NCBI GenBank assembly: GCA_018268105.1
Contig: JAFDXG010000062.1
Span: 1-64,000 of the forward strand
From: Bacteroidota bacterium
GTDB taxonomy: Bacteria; Bacteroidota; Bacteroidia; Chitinophagales; Chitinophagaceae
Direction of reading: 5' to 3'
DNA length: 64,000 bases
Position 1 is the stretch's first letter. Each line of letters starts with the position of its first letter. The notes under the pieces were generated by a model that made no database searches, was not told where the DNA came from, and saw only the letters and a list, made by a program, of their open reading frames with translations. The position numbers were made by a program, and so were the translations under genes. This document shows, one piece after another, positions 8,281-17,627 of this stretch.

Positions 8281-9306
8281 ATGGGTCTTTTCAACTGGTT
8301 TACGCAGGAAATAGCTATTGATCTGGGAACGGCTAACACACTTATTATTCACAATGATGAGATTGTGGTAAACGAACCATCTATAATAGCCTTGGACAGA
8401 AACAATCCAAAGAATGTACTCGCCGTGGGTAAGAAGGCATTGATGATGCATGAAAAAACCCATGAAAGTATCCGTACTATTCGTCCGCTGAAAGATGGTG
8501 TGATCGCTGATTTCAATGCAGCAGAATTGATGATAAGGGAACTGATCAAAATGATCTATCCCAAAAAACCAATGTTTCCCCCGAGCTGGAGGATGATGAT
8601 TTGTATTCCTTCAAGCATTACAGAGGTAGAAAAAAGAGCGGTACGCGATAGCTCAGAACAGGCTGGTGCCAAAGAAGTGTACCTGTTGCATGAGCCAATG
8701 GCAGCGGCATTGGGAATAGGTATAGATGTGGAAGAACCTGTGGGAAATATGATTGTAGATATTGGCGGAGGTACTACCGGTATTACTGTAATAGCCCTGG
8801 CTGGTATAGTATGCGATCAGTCTATTCGTATAGCAGGAGATGAATTTACTGCAGATATTATGGAGGCACTTCGCCGGTATCATTCTTTGCTGATAGGGGA
8901 AAGAACTGCCGAACAGATTAAAATACAAATAGGGGCTGCCATGAAAGACCTTGAAGTACCTCCGGATGACCTGCCGGTAAATGGACGTGATCTTGTTACA
9001 GGAATTCCCAAACAGATAATGGTAAGCTACCAGGAAGTAGCAGAAGCATTAGATAAAAGTATATTCAAAATAGAAGAAGCTATTCTTAAAGCATTGGAAA
9101 CAACTCCACCAGAACTGGCTTCAGATATTTACCGGAGGGGTATTTATATTACCGGAGGCGGAGCATTACTTCGCGGATTGGATAAAAGGCTTAGCCAGAA
9201 AATAAAATTGCCGGTACATGTAGCAGATGATCCATTGAAAAGTGTGGTGAGAGGTACAGGAATTGCACTAAAGAATTATCAACGGTATCCGTTTATTATG
9301 AGGTAG
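8281..9306 (+). CDS. mreB: rod shape-determining protein MreB
   Basis: The 341-residue bacterial actin polymerises under the inner membrane and guides lateral wall synthesis. Actin-fold nucleotide motifs are present: DLGTANT at 14-20 (phosphate 1), DIGGGTT near 160-166 (phosphate 2) and ITGGGALLRG near 291-300 (adenosine). The protein starts MGLFNWFTQ, and this short N-terminal amphipathic segment is consistent with membrane association. It heads the five-gene cluster mreB-mreC-mreD-mrdA-rodA and has a recognisable promoter. The 70 bp to mreC contain no terminator, so co-transcription is expected. Confidence 0.97.
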   Translation: MGLFNWFTQEIAIDLGTANTLIIHNDEIVVNEPSIIALDRNNPKNVLAVGKKALMMHEKTHESIRTIRPLKDGVIADFNAAELMIRELIKMIYPKKPMFPPSWRMMICIPSSITEVEKRAVRDSSEQAGAKEVYLLHEPMAAALGIGIDVEEPVGNMIVDIGGGTTGITVIALAGIVCDQSIRIAGDEFTADIMEALRRYHSLLIGERTAEQIKIQIGAAMKDLEVPPDDLPVNGRDLVTGIPKQIMVSYQEVAEALDKSIFKIEEAILKALETTPPELASDIYRRGIYITGGGALLRGLDKRLSQKIKLPVHVADDPLKSVVRGTGIALKNYQRYPFIMR

Positions 9307-9376
9307 CGAATAACACCAGTAACATTCTATTTTCTGCAAGACCTATTTCAGTGTAGATTGTAAAATAACACATCCA

Positions 9377-10231
9377 GTGCGCAATGTTTTTCTTTTTATC
9401 AGGCGAAATTTAAATTTCCTGTTCTTTTTGATCTTGCAGGGCTTTGCGTTGTATATGCTGTTTCATTATAATCGTTTTCATGAAGCGGTTTTCCTTGATA
9501 CGGCCAGTGAAGTAACCGGCAGAATTAACCGTCAGTATAATACTGTTGAATATTATTTTCGGCTCAAAAAGACTAACGATATACTTGTAGAAGAAAACCA
9601 GCGGCTTAGAAATTTATTAAAGGAAGATTTCCTTATTCCTGATACTTCCAGCGAATTAGCTTTCGATACCATAAGGGTAGATTCAATTGAACAATACCGC
9701 AGGTATCAATATTATCCCGCAAAAGTGATCAACAATTCGGTAACCGGACAAAACAATTATCTCACCATTGCCAGGGGGTATGCACAGGGAGTACGAAAAG
9801 ACATGGCCGTAGTTAGCCCTTCGGGTATTGTAGGTACGGTGGTAAATGTGAGTAAAAATATGGCAACAATAATGAGTTTGCTTCACCGGCAAAGCCGTGT
9901 AAGTGTGAGCCTGAAAAAAACAGGTGAAACCGGAAGTATAGAATGGGACGGGAAAGATCCACTGATAATTACTTTTAAGAATATTCCTAAAAGTGTTCCG
10001 GTAAAAATAGGGGATACGGTTGTTACCAGTCGTTATTCAACATTCCCGGCAGGGCAATTGGTGGGCACCATTTCTGCTGTGGAAAGTGAGACCGGAAGTA
10101 ATTTTTATACACTTAAATTAAGACCCCTTACAAATTTTTTCAATATACAGTTTGTTTATGTAGTGAGGAATCTGCAAAGAGAAGAGCAGGAAGAGATTGA
10201 AAAAGCAACACTGAAACAGGAGAGAGAATGA
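9377..10231 (+). CDS. mreC: rod shape-determining protein MreC
   Basis: The 284-residue bitopic membrane protein links MreB to the elongasome on the periplasmic side. It has a short cytoplasmic start, one transmembrane helix near residues 12-30, a coiled-coil stretch near 50-80 that includes EENQRLRNLL, and the MreC beta-domain (PF04085) to about residue 265. The start is the GTG at 9377: no ATG is available in frame, and MRNVFLFIRR matches the usual N-terminus of Bacteroidota MreC. The C-terminus is a charged Glu-rich tail. The stop overlaps the mreD start by 4 nt (ATGA), indicating coupled translation. Confidence 0.92.
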   Translation: MRNVFLFIRRNLNFLFFLILQGFALYMLFHYNRFHEAVFLDTASEVTGRINRQYNTVEYYFRLKKTNDILVEENQRLRNLLKEDFLIPDTSSELAFDTIRVDSIEQYRRYQYYPAKVINNSVTGQNNYLTIARGYAQGVRKDMAVVSPSGIVGTVVNVSKNMATIMSLLHRQSRVSVSLKKTGETGSIEWDGKDPLIITFKNIPKSVPVKIGDTVVTSRYSTFPAGQLVGTISAVESETGSNFYTLKLRPLTNFFNIQFVYVVRNLQREEQEEIEKATLKQERE

Positions 10232-10758
10232 GCGAAATGTTAAAAAATATCATCCGTTTCTTTATTCTGATATTCGTTCAGGTATTTATTTTGAACAAAA
10301 TACCGCCACTCCATCAGTTTATAGTGCCCTACCTGTATTTCATTTACATCTTTTGGCTGCCTTATAAAATACCCAGATTGTCGCTTACTTTGCTGGGGTT
10401 TGTTTATGGGTTGTGTTATGATTTTTTTTCAAAAACACCTGGCCTGCATGCAGCCGCCTGTACTTTGATAGCCTATCTCAGACCCTTCCTGATTAACATT
10501 TTTATGTCCAAGGAAGACCCTGGTTTTAATTATATTGCTCCTGCACCATCCAGTATGGGTTGGACACCCTATATTGTATTTGTATTAGTGTTATCTTTTT
10601 TACATAACTTTTGGATTGTACTTCTTGAGACACTGAGTTTTGGAAATTTTTGGTATTTTCTGGGCAAGGTTGTTGCCACTACGGGTGTTAGCTTTTTGCT
10701 GATCATGATTACGGAGATACTTTTTTACAGGAAACAGAAGTTCAGGACAAATAATTAA
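10228..10758 (+). CDS. mreD: rod shape-determining protein MreD
   Basis: This 176-residue, very hydrophobic protein has five or six predicted membrane segments. It lies exactly where mreD is expected, between mreC (ATGA overlap) and the PBP2 gene (3 nt gap). The sequence is weakly conserved, as usual for MreD. LLGFVYGLCYDFF near residues 55-67 is the recognisable stretch, corresponding to the family GLxxDxF motif. It is thought to act with MreC and RodA/PBP2 in the elongation complex. The call rests mainly on hydropathy, length and gene order. Confidence 0.85.
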   Translation: MSEMLKNIIRFFILIFVQVFILNKIPPLHQFIVPYLYFIYIFWLPYKIPRLSLTLLGFVYGLCYDFFSKTPGLHAAACTLIAYLRPFLINIFMSKEDPGFNYIAPAPSSMGWTPYIVFVLVLSFLHNFWIVLLETLSFGNFWYFLGKVVATTGVSFLLIMITEILFYRKQKFRTNN

Positions 10759-10761
10759 GGA

Positions 10762-12915
10762 ATGTCTGTATTTAACCAGTCGAGACAAACCGTTATACGG
10801 TTCATTTTTGCTGCTACCTTTTTAATTATAGTGGTAAGGCTCTTCATATTACAGGTAGCTTCTGACAAATATAAAGCACAAGCACTCGATAATGCGGTAT
10901 ACAGGAAGGTGATTTATCCTGACAGGGGGATCATTTTTGACCGGGACAAAAAACCTATTCTTAATAATACTATCATTTACGATCTTACGGTTACCCCGTA
11001 TGAAGTAAAAAATATAGATACAACATTACTTTGTTCATTGCTTAGCATAGATACAACGGAACTAAAAGACAGAATTATCAGCGCGATAATAAAGAATGGG
11101 AGATACCGGCCATCAGTATTTGAAGGGTTACTCCCGATAGATGTGCAGGCAAAACTTGAAGAAAATATCTGGCGGTTTCCCGGATTTACATTAGTTGAAC
11201 GTCCTATCCGCACATATCCTTACCATGCAGGAGCTCATATACTGGGAGATATTGGCGAAGTAGATACTGCAATTATTCGCCGCAGTAATAACTTTTACCA
11301 GATGGGTGACTTTGTAGGAAGATCAGGAATGGAGCAATATTATGAAAGTATATTAATGGGTAAACGAGGTGTTCAAAACCTCATTAAAGACAACCGTAAC
11401 CGCATTCAGGGATCGTGGGAAAATGGCAAATATGATACTGCTGCTGAAGCAGGGAGAAATTTATATACCTCCTTAGATATTGACCTGCAGCAACTGGCCG
11501 AAAAGTTAATGGCCAATAAGGTAGGAAGTGTAGTAGCAATTGACCCCAAAAGCGGAGGTATACTTGCCATGGTTTCGGGTCCCGTAATTGATCCTAACGA
11601 TCTTACCGGTACATCAAGACAAAAAAATTATGCAAAGCTTGCTCTGGATGTTTCGGCCCCACTTATGAATCGTGCTACAAGGGGGTTATATGAACCCGGT
11701 TCTACCTTTAAGCCTCTTGGCGGATTAATAGCATTGGATGTTGGGGTTATTAATGCCGGTTTTGGAGTGGCCTGCAGCGGAGCTTATTATGGCTGCTCAA
11801 AGGTGATAAGGTGTGAACACCATAATCCCGGTCATGCAGCCAATTTAAGACTTGCTCTTGCTAACTCATGTAATTCATATTTTTCTCAGATTTACAGAAT
11901 GACGGTAGATAACTCCAGGGACCATAATACTAAGAAGGGATATACACGCTGGGAGGATTATCTTAATGCATTTGGGTGGGGAGAAAAACTGGGCATTGAC
12001 CTGCCAAACGAATTGCCTGGAAATATTCCGGACACTTCCTTGTACAATAAAGTTTATCGCGGTCAATGGAACTCCTGCACAAATGTTACTTTAGGTATAG
12101 GACAGGATAAAATGCAGGTGACACCTGTTCAGCTTGCCAATGCCATGTGTATTATTGCTAACAAAGGATATTTTTATACACCACACTTTGTGGAAAGGAT
12201 AGATAATGAAACTAAAAAAGATACTATACTTAACAAATTTCGTGTTAAACATTCTGCACTAACTCATATCCCGGATGAAGCGTATGAAGCTATTCATGCC
12301 GGTATGCAGGATGTTGTAGAGTCCGGAACGGCAAGAATTGCCAAAATTCCGGGTATAAATATTTGTGCAAAAACAGGAACGGCTGAAAAGTATACAGTGC
12401 TTGACGGGCATAGGATCAAGTTGCAGAATAATTCTATGTTTGTTTGTTTTGCTCCCCGCGAAAATCCTAAAATTGCTATCGCCGTAGCTGTTGAAAATGC
12501 CGGTTTCGGTTCTACATGGGCCGCACCCATTGCTTCTTTTCTTATTGAAAAATATCTTACTGATTCTATCCGTTCTGAAAAAATGAAAGACGTGGAGAGA
12601 ATCGCTAATACCAACCTCACACCCTCCTATCTGAAACGACGTCAGTTCATTGCAGATTCTACCCGTGCATATTATTATTTTAATCTTAAAAAGGATAGCA
12701 GCTATATAAAGAAATATTTGAGAAGTTACCGGCATCACGAAGAAAAGCAGGTAGAAAAAAGAACCGTATTAAGACAAATAAAGAAAAAAGAAACCATAGC
12801 CGGAACAAAACCCGCAAAAGGAATAAACGAAACGAGTACCAGTCTTTTGTTATATAGAAAAGAACAACAGCCAGATGACGATTCAAAAATTATAAATGCA
12901 CAAATATCAGGATAA
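10762..12915 (+). CDS. mrdA: penicillin-binding protein 2 (elongation transpeptidase)
   Basis: The 717-residue monofunctional transpeptidase cross-links peptidoglycan during cell elongation. One membrane anchor spans about residues 10-32, then comes the PBP dimerisation domain. The transpeptidase domain follows with the catalytic S314-T-F-K317 tetrad, S369-C-N371 and K537-T-G539. All three active-site motifs are intact. A basic, Lys-rich tail of about 100 residues follows the catalytic domain, a common feature of Bacteroidota PBP2. The start is 3 nt after mreD, and the stop TAA shares its last base with the rodA ATG, so RodA and PBP2 are translationally coupled as befits a SEDS/bPBP pair. Confidence 0.95.
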   Translation: MSVFNQSRQTVIRFIFAATFLIIVVRLFILQVASDKYKAQALDNAVYRKVIYPDRGIIFDRDKKPILNNTIIYDLTVTPYEVKNIDTTLLCSLLSIDTTELKDRIISAIIKNGRYRPSVFEGLLPIDVQAKLEENIWRFPGFTLVERPIRTYPYHAGAHILGDIGEVDTAIIRRSNNFYQMGDFVGRSGMEQYYESILMGKRGVQNLIKDNRNRIQGSWENGKYDTAAEAGRNLYTSLDIDLQQLAEKLMANKVGSVVAIDPKSGGILAMVSGPVIDPNDLTGTSRQKNYAKLALDVSAPLMNRATRGLYEPGSTFKPLGGLIALDVGVINAGFGVACSGAYYGCSKVIRCEHHNPGHAANLRLALANSCNSYFSQIYRMTVDNSRDHNTKKGYTRWEDYLNAFGWGEKLGIDLPNELPGNIPDTSLYNKVYRGQWNSCTNVTLGIGQDKMQVTPVQLANAMCIIANKGYFYTPHFVERIDNETKKDTILNKFRVKHSALTHIPDEAYEAIHAGMQDVVESGTARIAKIPGINICAKTGTAEKYTVLDGHRIKLQNNSMFVCFAPRENPKIAIAVAVENAGFGSTWAAPIASFLIEKYLTDSIRSEKMKDVERIANTNLTPSYLKRRQFIADSTRAYYYFNLKKDSSYIKKYLRSYRHHEEKQVEKRTVLRQIKKKETIAGTKPAKGINETSTSLLLYRKEQQPDDDSKIINAQISG

Positions 12916-14255
12916 TGGGATATAATTCTGAAAAATCAAGGAGAATTGATGGTTTGGTATTCTGGCTGTACATACTGCTATGCTGTATTGGTATCACAAG
13001 TATTTTTGCCGCCACTTATCGGGAAGGTGATGATATTGTTCGCAGTTTTCTTTCTCTTAAAACAGATTACAGCAAACAGGCAGCCTTTTTCTTGATTTCG
13101 ATAGTGGCTGGTGTGGCAGTGCTGTTGATGGACAGTAAGTTATTTACCGCCACGGCCAATTTATGGTATGCCTTCGGTATGTTGTTACTGATTCTTGTAT
13201 TCCCGTTTCACTCTAATATTAAGGGAACTAAATCAATAATTAAGTTTGGCGGGGCCTTGCAATTGCAGCCTATACAACTTTGTATACTCTTTGCCAATCT
13301 GGCTTTATCAAAATACCTTTCCCGTACAGAGACTGATTTCACGAAGAGCCGATCTCAGATGATAGCAGCAGCAATCGTAATCGTGCCGGCTATTCTTGCG
13401 ATTTTGCAAAGTGAGACGGGGCTTGCATTGGTGTACTTTTCATTTTTCCTGGTCATGTTTCGGGAAGGCTTGCCTGCCGCTGTTTTGATCATTGGGTTTT
13501 CTTTTGCAATATTGGTAGTGGCCACACTGGTGGTGGATCCCAACGTATTAGCAATAGTTCTAACCGGCATTGCTGCCTTGGTGATTTACCTGATGCGAAA
13601 GCAAATTAAAAGACATAAATCTGTTCTTGCAGGGATTATTGGTATATGGGTTATCTGTGTAGGTATCCAACGGTTTGCAGTTCCGTTTATTTTTGATCAT
13701 GTGCTGCAGCCCTACCAGGTAAAACGTATTTATGATACCATCGGTAAGGATTATGTGCCCAAAGATGCGGCTGCGGCTGAAGATATTGCTAAAAACAGTG
13801 CATCCAAAAAGAATGATGGAGATTATAATGTAAAGCAGAGTAAAATTGCTATTGGTAGCGGTGGGCTGTATGGAAAAGGTTTGCTGAAAGGAACTCAAAC
13901 CCGTTATTCTTTTGTACCTGAGCAACGCACCGACTTTATTTTCTGTACCATTGGAGAGGGATTCGGCTTTGCAGGCAGTATGGTTTTCCTGGGTATTTAT
14001 GTAATATTACTTTTCAGGATTGTTACCATTGCTGAGCGACAGCGAAGTACTTTCAGTCGCTGTTATGCTTATGGAGTTGCATCTGTACTTTTCTTTCATA
14101 TTGCTATTAATCTCTGTATGACAATTGGACTTGCCCCTGTAATTGGAATACCCCTGCCTTTTGTTAGTTACGGAGGGTTGTCGCTGGTTACTTTCAGCGT
14201 CATGATTTTTATATTATTGCGGCTTGATAAAGACAGGCAAATGGTGCTGAGGTGA
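12915..14255 (+). CDS. rodA: SEDS peptidoglycan polymerase RodA
   Basis: The 446-residue SEDS-family glycosyltransferase polymerises lipid II with its partner PBP2. About ten transmembrane helices are visible. A large loop near residues 255-310 precedes the conserved C-terminal part, which has SGGLYGKGLLKGTQ near 315-328, FVPEQRTDFIFCTIGEGFG near 331-349 and the closing PLPFVSYGGLSLV near 414-426. The loop is rich in Asp/Ala/Lys, a variable region in Bacteroidota homologues. It starts in a TAATG overlap with the PBP2 gene and is the last gene of the mre operon. Confidence 0.95.
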   Translation: MGYNSEKSRRIDGLVFWLYILLCCIGITSIFAATYREGDDIVRSFLSLKTDYSKQAAFFLISIVAGVAVLLMDSKLFTATANLWYAFGMLLLILVFPFHSNIKGTKSIIKFGGALQLQPIQLCILFANLALSKYLSRTETDFTKSRSQMIAAAIVIVPAILAILQSETGLALVYFSFFLVMFREGLPAAVLIIGFSFAILVVATLVVDPNVLAIVLTGIAALVIYLMRKQIKRHKSVLAGIIGIWVICVGIQRFAVPFIFDHVLQPYQVKRIYDTIGKDYVPKDAAAAEDIAKNSASKKNDGDYNVKQSKIAIGSGGLYGKGLLKGTQTRYSFVPEQRTDFIFCTIGEGFGFAGSMVFLGIYVILLFRIVTIAERQRSTFSRCYAYGVASVLFFHIAINLCMTIGLAPVIGIPLPFVSYGGLSLVTFSVMIFILLRLDKDRQMVLR

Positions 14256-14288
14256 TTTGAGATTTAATATTTTTGATTTGAGATTATA
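14251..14288. repeat. short direct repeat after rodA
   Basis: GATTTGAGATT occurs at about 14253-14263 and again at about 14276-14286, separated by an A/T-rich spacer. It lies between the end of rodA and the next ATG. It looks like slippage debris; no function is visible. Confidence 0.45.
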
Positions 14289-14322
14289 AATCCGAACAGG
14301 CTTCAGTCAATATCTTTATGAC

Positions 14323-15066
14323 ATGAAAATTATTCCTCTTAGCGAAGGCACGTTTACTATAGATCACTCAAAACTATTTATCCCTTTTAATCTGAATGCT
14401 GATGAACTCCGGCAAAGAAGCAGGGGAAGCTTGCTGGTAGAAATCCAGCCTTTTGTGGTAATTACGTCAAAAGACATTTTACTTCTGGATACGGGGTTGG
14501 GATTTGTCAATCAAAATGGAACATTGCAAATCCATCAGAACCTCATTGATAATGGAATTAATCCATCCGACATTACCAAAGTTTTAATGAGCCATTTACA
14601 TAAAGACCACGCTGGCGGTATCAGTATGAGAGATAAAATTCTCAACCGTTATTTTCTAAGCTTCCCTTCAGCTACTTATTATGTGCAAAAAAAGGAATTT
14701 GATTTTGCAATTGAGAAGGGGCTGCCCTCTTATATACCAGAAGAAGTTGAAATATTAGGGGAGTCAGACAATGTTATTTGGCTGGATGGTAACGGGGTTA
14801 TTGATGATTATATCAGTTATGAATTAACCGGGGCACATTCACCTTACCATCAGGTATATACCATTTGTGAACATAATGAAATCATCTTTTTTGGAGCAGA
14901 TGATGCCCCTCAGTTGGGACAAATGAAAAATAAATTTATTGCTAAATATGATTTTGATGGCAAGAAGTGTATGGAGTTACGGCAGGAATGGTGGGAAAAA
15001 GGACAGGAAGATCACCGGACCTTCCTGTTTTATCACGATGTAAAAAATCCTGTCTGGAATTTTTAA
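14323..15066 (+). CDS. MBL-fold metallo-hydrolase
   Basis: This 247-residue protein is a metallo-beta-lactamase fold hydrolase. The metal motif HLHKDHAGG sits at residues 91-99 in H-x-H-x-D-H form. Further ligands are likely H172 in the TGAHSPYHQ segment and D193 in FFGADDAP. DTGLGF near residues 56-61 is the usual strand before the active site. The closest general class is the quorum-quenching lactonase-like group, but the substrate cannot be inferred. It is separated from rodA by only 67 bp, so read-through is possible. Its end overlaps the stop of the convergent zinc peptidase gene by 4 bp. Confidence 0.85.
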   Translation: MKIIPLSEGTFTIDHSKLFIPFNLNADELRQRSRGSLLVEIQPFVVITSKDILLLDTGLGFVNQNGTLQIHQNLIDNGINPSDITKVLMSHLHKDHAGGISMRDKILNRYFLSFPSATYYVQKKEFDFAIEKGLPSYIPEEVEILGESDNVIWLDGNGVIDDYISYELTGAHSPYHQVYTICEHNEIIFFGADDAPQLGQMKNKFIAKYDFDGKKCMELRQEWWEKGQEDHRTFLFYHDVKNPVWNF

Positions 15067-15746
15067 TTTCTTCGGTTGCCGGCGTAGATGAGGATATATT
15101 GTGCCAGTGTAACTATTGAAGCCACTGCTGCTACTACATAAGTCATGGCTGCCCATTTCAAAGCATCTTTAGCCATAGGATACTCCTGAGTATTGGTAAC
15201 GTTGGTGTGTTGCAACCAGGCTAATGCCCTGTTACTTGCATCAAATTCAACAGGGAGTGTAATTACCGAAAAAATAGTAGTAAGGGCAAAAAGTATAATA
15301 CCTATTAATAAAAGTGAAGGAAATACTTTTATTAGTAAAATTCCTCCTATAAGCACCCATTGCACCAGCATGGAACTGTATTGTACAACTGGTACCAGCC
15401 GGCTCCTCAACATTAGCCAGGGGTAGGATTTTGAATGTTGCACTGCATGACCACACTCGTGAGCCGCAACTGCAGCAGAAGCTACTGAAATGCCATTGTA
15501 GACATCCGGACTAAGGTTTACTGTTTTATTGAGAGGGTTATAATGATCCGTCAAAAAACCATTAGACTGATTCACGGAAACATCATATATTCCATTTTCT
15601 TTTAACATCTTTTCGGCTACCTGTCTGCCAGTTAGCCCACTTGCTAGTCCCTCCCGGCTGTATTTGGCAAACTTTCCTTTTAGCTGCATACTCACCAGCA
15701 TGCTAATGCCCACAAAAATTAACGATACAATCCAAATTGAACCCAT
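15063..15746 (-). CDS. membrane zinc metallopeptidase (YugP-like)
   Basis: The 227-residue protein belongs to the Zn_peptidase_2 family (PF04298). It has an N-terminal transmembrane segment at about 3-20, the zinc-binding HECGH motif at residues 96-100, and further hydrophobic helices near 120-160 and 200-220. Family features around it are NLSPDVYNGISVASAAVAAH before the HECGH and VEFDASNRALAWL near 167-179, which supplies the third ligand region. It is probably an inner-membrane protease, and its substrate is unknown. It is convergent with, and overlaps by 4 bp, the metallo-hydrolase gene. Confidence 0.88.
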   Translation of the reverse strand: MGSIWIVSLIFVGISMLVSMQLKGKFAKYSREGLASGLTGRQVAEKMLKENGIYDVSVNQSNGFLTDHYNPLNKTVNLSPDVYNGISVASAAVAAHECGHAVQHSKSYPWLMLRSRLVPVVQYSSMLVQWVLIGGILLIKVFPSLLLIGIILFALTTIFSVITLPVEFDASNRALAWLQHTNVTNTQEYPMAKDALKWAAMTYVVAAVASIVTLAQYILIYAGNRRN

Positions 15747-16061
15747 AGTAAAATAATTTGAGTATGCTACATCAAATCTCCGACCATTTGTTTTGTGGGT
15801 CGTGGAAATACCATCACAAGAAGTATTGATGGTCTTTTTGGCAGCAAACTAATTTTTTTATAAATATTACTGACAAATTGACTTTTAAAATTAAAAAATT
15901 ACACGGTCATTTATTTTTATAAAATATTGATTATTAATATAATAACACAGAATTTCTGTTAATTAAATCCTCATAAAAGTTATTCACAGAGGGCAAAATT
16001 AATTTTGTTATGTTTGAGCAATTTGTAATTTAGTGCAAGAATTTAATGGGTTAGTAAGTAC

Positions 16062-16089
16062 TAAAGGGTCAGCGAAAGTTGACCCTTTA
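16062..16089 (+). terminator. hairpin upstream of radA
   Basis: TAAAGGGTCA and TGACCCTTTA form a perfect 10-bp stem with an 8-nt GCGAAAGT loop, followed by ACTTTTAAAT. No annotated gene ends here on the plus strand, so it is either the end of a short RNA or a structured element. Confidence 0.45.
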
Positions 16090-16234
16090 ACTTTTAAATA
16101 CTTCTTTGGTTACAGTAATTTTTATTTCGGCTGATATCTCTTAAAAGATCATTTGTGTTGTTAAGTTGTTTATAGATAGTTGATCAGTAAAAGCTAGCAA
16201 TGCGTATCATTCATCTTACAATCATTTACTCCCG

Positions 16235-16242
16235 TATCTTTA
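16235..16242 (+). promoter_or_regulatory. -7-like box directly before radA
   Basis: TATCTTTA, one mismatch from TAnnTTTG, ends 4 nt before the radA ATG at 16247. This would give a leaderless or near-leaderless transcript. Confidence 0.3.
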
Positions 16243-16246
16243 ATGC

Positions 16247-17617
16247 ATGAGCAAAATCAAGTCGGCTTTTTTTTGTGGCAATTGCGGATATGAATCTCCA
16301 AAGTGGGCAGGACGATGTCCATCCTGTGGTGAATGGAATACTTTTGTTGAAGAAATAATTGAAAAGCAGTCAAAGAATACTAATAACTGGAAAAATTATA
16401 AAGACAATGGAACAACAGTAAAAACAATTCCTATTCAAGAAGTGAAGGCGGGTGAAGAAAAAAGAATTATCACAAAGGATGCAGAATTGAACAGGGTGTT
16501 GGGTAATGGTATTGTGCCAGGAAGCATTGTGCTGATTGCCGGTGAGCCTGGAATTGGAAAATCAACATTGTTTTTGCAGAACGGGTTGTTGCTGCAACAA
16601 ATAGTTACACTGTATATAAGTGGTGAAGAAAGTGAACAGCAAATTAAAATGCGGGCTGACCGTTTAAATATCAGCAATGAAAATTTTTATTTGCTGACGG
16701 AAACTTCTACGCAGGTAATTTTTCAGGAAATAAAAAAACTGCAACCCGGCCTGGTGATCATTGATTCTATTCAAACCCTTCATTCACCTTATATTGAATC
16801 ATCAGCGGGAAGTGTTTCTCAGATCAGGGAAACAGCTTCAGAGTTTCAACGATTTGCTAAGGAAACAAATACACCTGTATTTTTAATAGGACATATCACA
16901 AAAGAGGGTGCTATTGCTGGTCCAAAAATACTTGAACACATGGTTGACACTGTGCTTCAATTTGAAGGAGATCAGCATTATGCGTATCGAATTCTAAGAA
17001 CCGTGAAGAACCGGTTTGGTTCTACTTCTGAAATGGGTATTTATGAAATGACCGGATCGGGTATGCGGCCGGTTTCTAATCCCTCTGAAATTCTTATCAC
17101 TCAAAAGGAAGAACAGTTGAGTGGTATAAGCATTGCGGCTACCCTTGAAGGACAACGGCCTTTGCTGATAGAGGTGCAGGCACTCGTTACTCAATCCGTG
17201 TATGGTACTCCACAAAGAACCAGTAGCGGCTTTGATCTTCGCAGGCTTCAGTTGTTACTGGCGGTACTTGAAAAAAGAGGTGGTTTCCATTTTGGAATGA
17301 AAGATGTATTTGTAAATATTGCCGGCGGTATAAAAACAGAAGATCCATCTACAGATCTTGCAATGGTAAGCGCATTACTCAGCTCTTATGAAGATATACC
17401 GCTGGCCCAGCATATTGCTTTTGCGGGAGAGGTAGGATTGAGTGGTGAAATACGGGCAGTTAATCGAGTGGAGCAACGCATTGCTGAAGCTGAAAAACTT
17501 GGTTTCGAAAAAATCATTATCAGTAAGTATAATCAAAAAGGACTGGGCAGGCAGCATTATAATATAGAATTGATAACCATGGGCCGGGTTGACGAGCTAT
17601 ACAAATACCTATTTTAA
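16247..17617 (+). CDS. radA: DNA repair protein RadA (Sms)
   Basis: The 456-residue RecA-like ATPase drives branch migration in recombination and repair. The N-terminal zinc finger has cysteines at 10, 13, 24 and 27 (CGNC then CPSC). Walker A GEPGIGKS is at 99-106. The RadA-specific KNRFG motif lies near residue 254, and the C-terminal Lon-like domain contains GGFHFGMKDVFVNIAGG near 345-361. Length and domain order are standard. The comF-like gene follows immediately, and pairing of a competence/repair gene with comF is common. Confidence 0.96.
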   Translation: MSKIKSAFFCGNCGYESPKWAGRCPSCGEWNTFVEEIIEKQSKNTNNWKNYKDNGTTVKTIPIQEVKAGEEKRIITKDAELNRVLGNGIVPGSIVLIAGEPGIGKSTLFLQNGLLLQQIVTLYISGEESEQQIKMRADRLNISNENFYLLTETSTQVIFQEIKKLQPGLVIIDSIQTLHSPYIESSAGSVSQIRETASEFQRFAKETNTPVFLIGHITKEGAIAGPKILEHMVDTVLQFEGDQHYAYRILRTVKNRFGSTSEMGIYEMTGSGMRPVSNPSEILITQKEEQLSGISIAATLEGQRPLLIEVQALVTQSVYGTPQRTSSGFDLRRLQLLLAVLEKRGGFHFGMKDVFVNIAGGIKTEDPSTDLAMVSALLSSYEDIPLAQHIAFAGEVGLSGEIRAVNRVEQRIAEAEKLGFEKIIISKYNQKGLGRQHYNIELITMGRVDELYKYLF

Positions 17618-17627
17618 GACAATACCT

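Larger units (their letters stand above)
15747..16246. other. 500-bp intergenic region with two hairpins
   Basis: No ORF worth calling was seen. The centre (about 15850-16000) is extremely A/T-rich. Near 15781-15839 a CGACC/GGTCG pair is followed by ACCATCA/TGATGGT, whose 3' side runs into CTTTTT. Near 16062-16089 there is a 10-bp hairpin. A TATGTTTG box (TAnnTTTG) sits at 16009-16016 without a clear -33. The left part should hold the zinc-peptidase promoter. A short RNA of about 70 nt between the box and the second hairpin is possible but unproven. Confidence 0.4.
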
